A stretch of DNA of 7,453 nt from an uncultured Sutterella sp. (GTDB lineage Bacteria; Pseudomonadota; Gammaproteobacteria; Burkholderiales; Burkholderiaceae_F), in the NCBI GenBank assembly GCA_900554375.1, contig USHK01000052.1, positions 1 through 7,453 on the forward strand, in the 5' to 3' direction. Within the stretch, counting starts at the first letter, position 1, and each line of letters begins with the position of its first letter. Of the stretch, positions 4,945 to 7,453 are shown piece by piece. The notes below the pieces were generated by a model, which worked only from the letters and a program-made list of their open reading frames with translations, did not search any database and was not told the origin of the DNA. Made by a program: the position numbers and the translations under genes.

Positions 4945-5847
4945 ATGACTGTTGCTTTTAAAGATTGGGTGAAGGCTTGCCAGCAGAGAGTTGAGAAAGC
5001 AGCCGAAAATAATCTTCCTCCGGAAGCCCTCATCCCGCAAAAACTCCATTCCGCAATGCGCTATTCCGTCATCGGTGGCGGTAAGCGCGTCCGTCCGCTG
5101 CTGGTTTATGCCGTCGGACAAATGTTCGAAGCAGATTCGGATGACTTGGACCTCTCTGCTTTGGCTGTCGAATGCGTGCATTCTTATTCTTTGATTCACG
5201 ACGACTTACCTTGCATGGATAACGATATGCTTCGCCATGGCAAGCCGACAACTCATGCGGCTTACGGTGAAGCGGTTGCGATGCTGGCCGGAGACGCCCT
5301 GCAGCCTGAGGCATTCTTGTTCCTGGTCAGGACAAAGCTGCCGGCAGAACAGAGGATCAAGCTCGTCGAGCTTTTGGCTTATGCCTCTTCAACCCGAGGT
5401 ATGTGCGGCGGCCAAGCCATCGATCTGAGCGTCGTCGGCAACCAAAAAATGACGATTGAAGAACTTCGGCTAATGCATTCCATGAAGACGGGGGCCCTTT
5501 TAAAGGCATCTGTCCTTCTAGGTGCTTATGCGGGCAAAAAAATGCCCACCGCTCGGGATATTCAGCAGCTTGAAGCTTATGGAAATGCTATCGGTCTGGC
5601 ATTCCAGATCGTAGACGATATTTTGGACGTCGTAGGCGACACCGCAGAACTTGGAAAAACTGCCGGTAAAGACGCCTTGGAAGACAAGCCGACTTATGTC
5701 AGCCTCCTCGGGCTGGAGAAGGCCAAAGCACTTGCTGAGGAACAGTATTTGATTGCCGTCAAGGCCGCTGAAGGGCTCAGTGATGATTTGGCAGGCAAAA
5801 ATCGTTTAATCGAAATCGCTGATTTCATTATCAAAAGGACTCATTAA
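4945..5847 (+). CDS. ispA: Farnesyl diphosphate synthase (polyprenyl synthetase family)
   Basis: IspA condenses isopentenyl diphosphate with dimethylallyl and then geranyl diphosphate to give C15 farnesyl diphosphate, the precursor of undecaprenyl carriers and quinone side chains. The 300-residue protein is of usual length. It has GGGKRVRP (44-51) for IPP binding, the first Asp-rich motif DDLPCMD (86-92), GQAID (156-160), a KTGAL segment (181-185) and the second Asp-rich motif DDILD (224-228). Both metal-binding aspartate sets are intact. The first motif has the two-residue insertion typical of bacterial FPP synthases, and Tyr81, five residues before it, is the aromatic residue that limits product length, so C15 is the expected product. 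The start is 6 bases after xseB with only a weak AAGAAG ribosome site, which suggests translational coupling. dxs follows after 13 bases. C10 or C20 product cannot be fully excluded. Confidence 0.95.
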   Translation: MTVAFKDWVKACQQRVEKAAENNLPPEALIPQKLHSAMRYSVIGGGKRVRPLLVYAVGQMFEADSDDLDLSALAVECVHSYSLIHDDLPCMDNDMLRHGKPTTHAAYGEAVAMLAGDALQPEAFLFLVRTKLPAEQRIKLVELLAYASSTRGMCGGQAIDLSVVGNQKMTIEELRLMHSMKTGALLKASVLLGAYAGKKMPTARDIQQLEAYGNAIGLAFQIVDDILDVVGDTAELGKTAGKDALEDKPTYVSLLGLEKAKALAEEQYLIAVKAAEGLSDDLAGKNRLIEIADFIIKRTH

Positions 5848-5860
5848 GAAGTAAGCAGCG

Positions 5861-7453
5861 ATGACTACCATTCTCGAAACAATCAATTCTCCGGCGGATT
5901 TGAAGAAATTATCGATGCCGGAGTTAAAGCAGCTTGCAAACGAACTTCGCAGTTTTATTATCGAAAACGTTTCCAAGACAGGAGGACATCTCTCCTCCTC
6001 CCTGGGAACCGTCGAGCTGGCAATCGCTATCCACTATGTTTTTGATACGCCTGAGGATCGGTTGGTATGGGATGTCGGCCACCAGGCTTATGCACACAAA
6101 ATTTTGACCGGTCGGAGAGACCGGATGCCCACACTCCGACAGTACAAAGGACTTTCCGGATTTCCTAAACGCTCTGAGAGCCCTTATGACTGTTTCGGAA
6201 CCGGGCATTCTTCTACATCCATTTCGGCGATTTTAGGCATGGCCGTTGCAGCAAAAAGCTTAGGAAAGAAGGACAGAAGCCACGTTGCGGTGATCGGGGA
6301 CGGCGCCATGACAGCAGGCATGGTTTTTGAGGCCTTGAACTGTGCCGGCGATATGAAAGATCTTCGCTTGCTTGTGATTCTCAACGACAATGATTGTTCA
6401 ATCTCACCTCCGGTCGGGGCTTTAAAGAATCACTTCACACAGCTTATGAGCGGACAGTTTTACGCTCAAGCTCGTGATATCGGGAAAGCGATTGTGCGCC
6501 CGTTTCCGAAGCTTTTTGATTTAACAAAGCGAGCTGAGGAATATAGTAAAGGCATGGTCGCTCCGCATTCCACGCTTTTTGAGGAATTCGGTTTGAACTA
6601 TCACGGTCCGATAGACGGACATGATTTAGAGGTCCTGATTCCGGTGCTTCAGAACATGAAACAACTCAACGGACCGCTTGTTCTCCATGTGGTGACACAA
6701 AAGGGCCATGGTTACGCACCGGCAGTTGACAATCCTACCAAGTATCACGGCATTTCTCCGTTTGACTCAAGCAAAGGAATTGTTCCTTCTCCTCATGCCA
6801 AGACGTATACGGAAGTCTTCAGTGACTGGCTCGTCGACATTGCTCGAAGAGATCCTCGTGTCATCGCCATCACACCCGCAATGAAAGAAGGTTCTGGCTT
6901 AGTCGCTTTCGCTAAAGAGTTTCCGGAAAGATTTTTTGACGTTGCGATTGCAGAGCAGCACGCAGCGACTTTTGCCGGAGGATTGGCCGCTGAAGGTCTG
7001 AAACCTGTTTGTACTTTCTACTCGACTTTCTCCCAAAGAGCATTTGATCAAATTGTTCACGATGTGGCGATTCAGGACCTTCCTGTATTATTCCCGCTTG
7101 ATCGCGGGGGCTTGGTCGGAGCAGACGGCGCCACTCATCACGGTGCTTTTGATTTGTCGTTCCTTCGCTGCATTCCGAACCTAGTTATTATGGCTCCGTC
7201 CGATGAAAACGAGTGCCGCCAGATGCTCTATACCGGATACACACTGGATCACCCGGCAGTCGTTCGTTATCCCAGAGGAAAGGGGCCGGGCGTTCCTATT
7301 GAGAAAGAAATGCATGAAATCCCGCTCGGGAAAGCGCGTTTAGTGCGCGTCGGGGGAGCTCCGAAGGGTGCCCGAGTAGCATTGCTGGCTTTCGGAAGTA
7401 TGCTTGCAGAAGCAAAAGCCGTTGCCGAAAAAATCGATGCCACGGTTTACGAC
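5861..7453 (+). CDS. dxs: 1-deoxy-D-xylulose-5-phosphate synthase, 3' end missing
   Basis: DXS joins pyruvate and glyceraldehyde 3-phosphate with thiamine diphosphate and Mg2+ to make DXP, the first step of the MEP isoprenoid pathway and also a precursor of thiamine and pyridoxal. The frame is open for 531 codons to the contig end; the family is about 620 residues, so roughly the last 90 are missing. Visible motifs are [13 protein letters not shown] (41-53) with His43, DVGHQAY (71-77), GTGHSSTS (113-120), the ThDP site GDGAMTAG (146-153) with NDND (175-178), and [13 protein letters not shown] (362-374) with the catalytic Glu365. The later [18 protein letters not shown] segment has Gly where most enzymes have Ala after DR and Ala where Pro is usual before TH; SPPVGAL replaces the common SENVGAL. 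These look like lineage variants. The ATG is 13 bases after ispA with a weak AAGAAG site. Confidence 0.96.
   Translation, partial: MTTILETINSPADLKKLSMPELKQLANELRSFIIENVSKTGGHLSSSLGTVELAIAIHYVFDTPEDRLVWDVGHQAYAHKILTGRRDRMPTLRQYKGLSGFPKRSESPYDCFGTGHSSTSISAILGMAVAAKSLGKKDRSHVAVIGDGAMTAGMVFEALNCAGDMKDLRLLVILNDNDCSISPPVGALKNHFTQLMSGQFYAQARDIGKAIVRPFPKLFDLTKRAEEYSKGMVAPHSTLFEEFGLNYHGPIDGHDLEVLIPVLQNMKQLNGPLVLHVVTQKGHGYAPAVDNPTKYHGISPFDSSKGIVPSPHAKTYTEVFSDWLVDIARRDPRVIAITPAMKEGSGLVAFAKEFPERFFDVAIAEQHAATFAGGLAAEGLKPVCTFYSTFSQRAFDQIVHDVAIQDLPVLFPLDRGGLVGADGATHHGAFDLSFLRCIPNLVIMAPSDENECRQMLYTGYTLDHPAVVRYPRGKGPGVPIEKEMHEIPLGKARLVRVGGAPKGARVALLAFGSMLAEAKAVAEKIDATVYD

Overview
The window looks like a piece of a draft or metagenome assembly from a Gram-negative proteobacterium. 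It has seven protein-coding genes, two of them cut by the contig ends. The xseB-ispA-dxs order, the NfsB-type nitroreductase, the SseA-like sulfurtransferase and a periplasmic PhnD-like protein all fit Proteobacteria. Moderate GC and the general look of the proteins make a gut-associated betaproteobacterium (Sutterellaceae, e.g. Parasutterella or Sutterella-like) my best guess. That placement is inference without database searches.

The first 48 bases are not biological. They are the end of an Illumina P7 primer, an 8-base i7 index and the Nextera read-2 transposon end, so genomic sequence begins at base 49. The left part is then read on the minus strand: a truncated exported PhnD/TtrS-like periplasmic binding domain (49-614), preceded by a convincing intrinsic terminator (727-754) that ends an nfsB nitroreductase (775-1431).

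A 196-base divergent intergenic region with a pair of related dyad-like repeats separates nfsB from two plus-strand genes. These are an extended-SDR sugar-nucleotide epimerase-like protein (1628-2611) that lacks the canonical YxxxK dyad, and a ZIP-family metal transporter (2674-3459). A hairpin between convergent stops (3468-3508) separates ZIP from a minus-strand two-domain rhodanese / mercaptopyruvate sulfurtransferase (3521-4390). Its true start is probably the internal ATG, not the upstream TTG.

A second divergent region (4391-4647) leads into the operon xseB-ispA-dxs (4648 to the contig end). It encodes the exonuclease VII small subunit, farnesyl diphosphate synthase and 1-deoxy-D-xylulose-5-phosphate synthase. 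The last two are the entry enzyme of the MEP pathway and the prenyl-chain elongating enzyme that uses its products. dxs is cut by the contig end after 531 codons.

I see no mobile element, CRISPR array, RNA gene or obvious new multi-gene system. The points most worth a second look are the SSB-like C-terminal tip on XseB, the dyad-less epimerase, and the adapter that would add a false peptide to the first protein.
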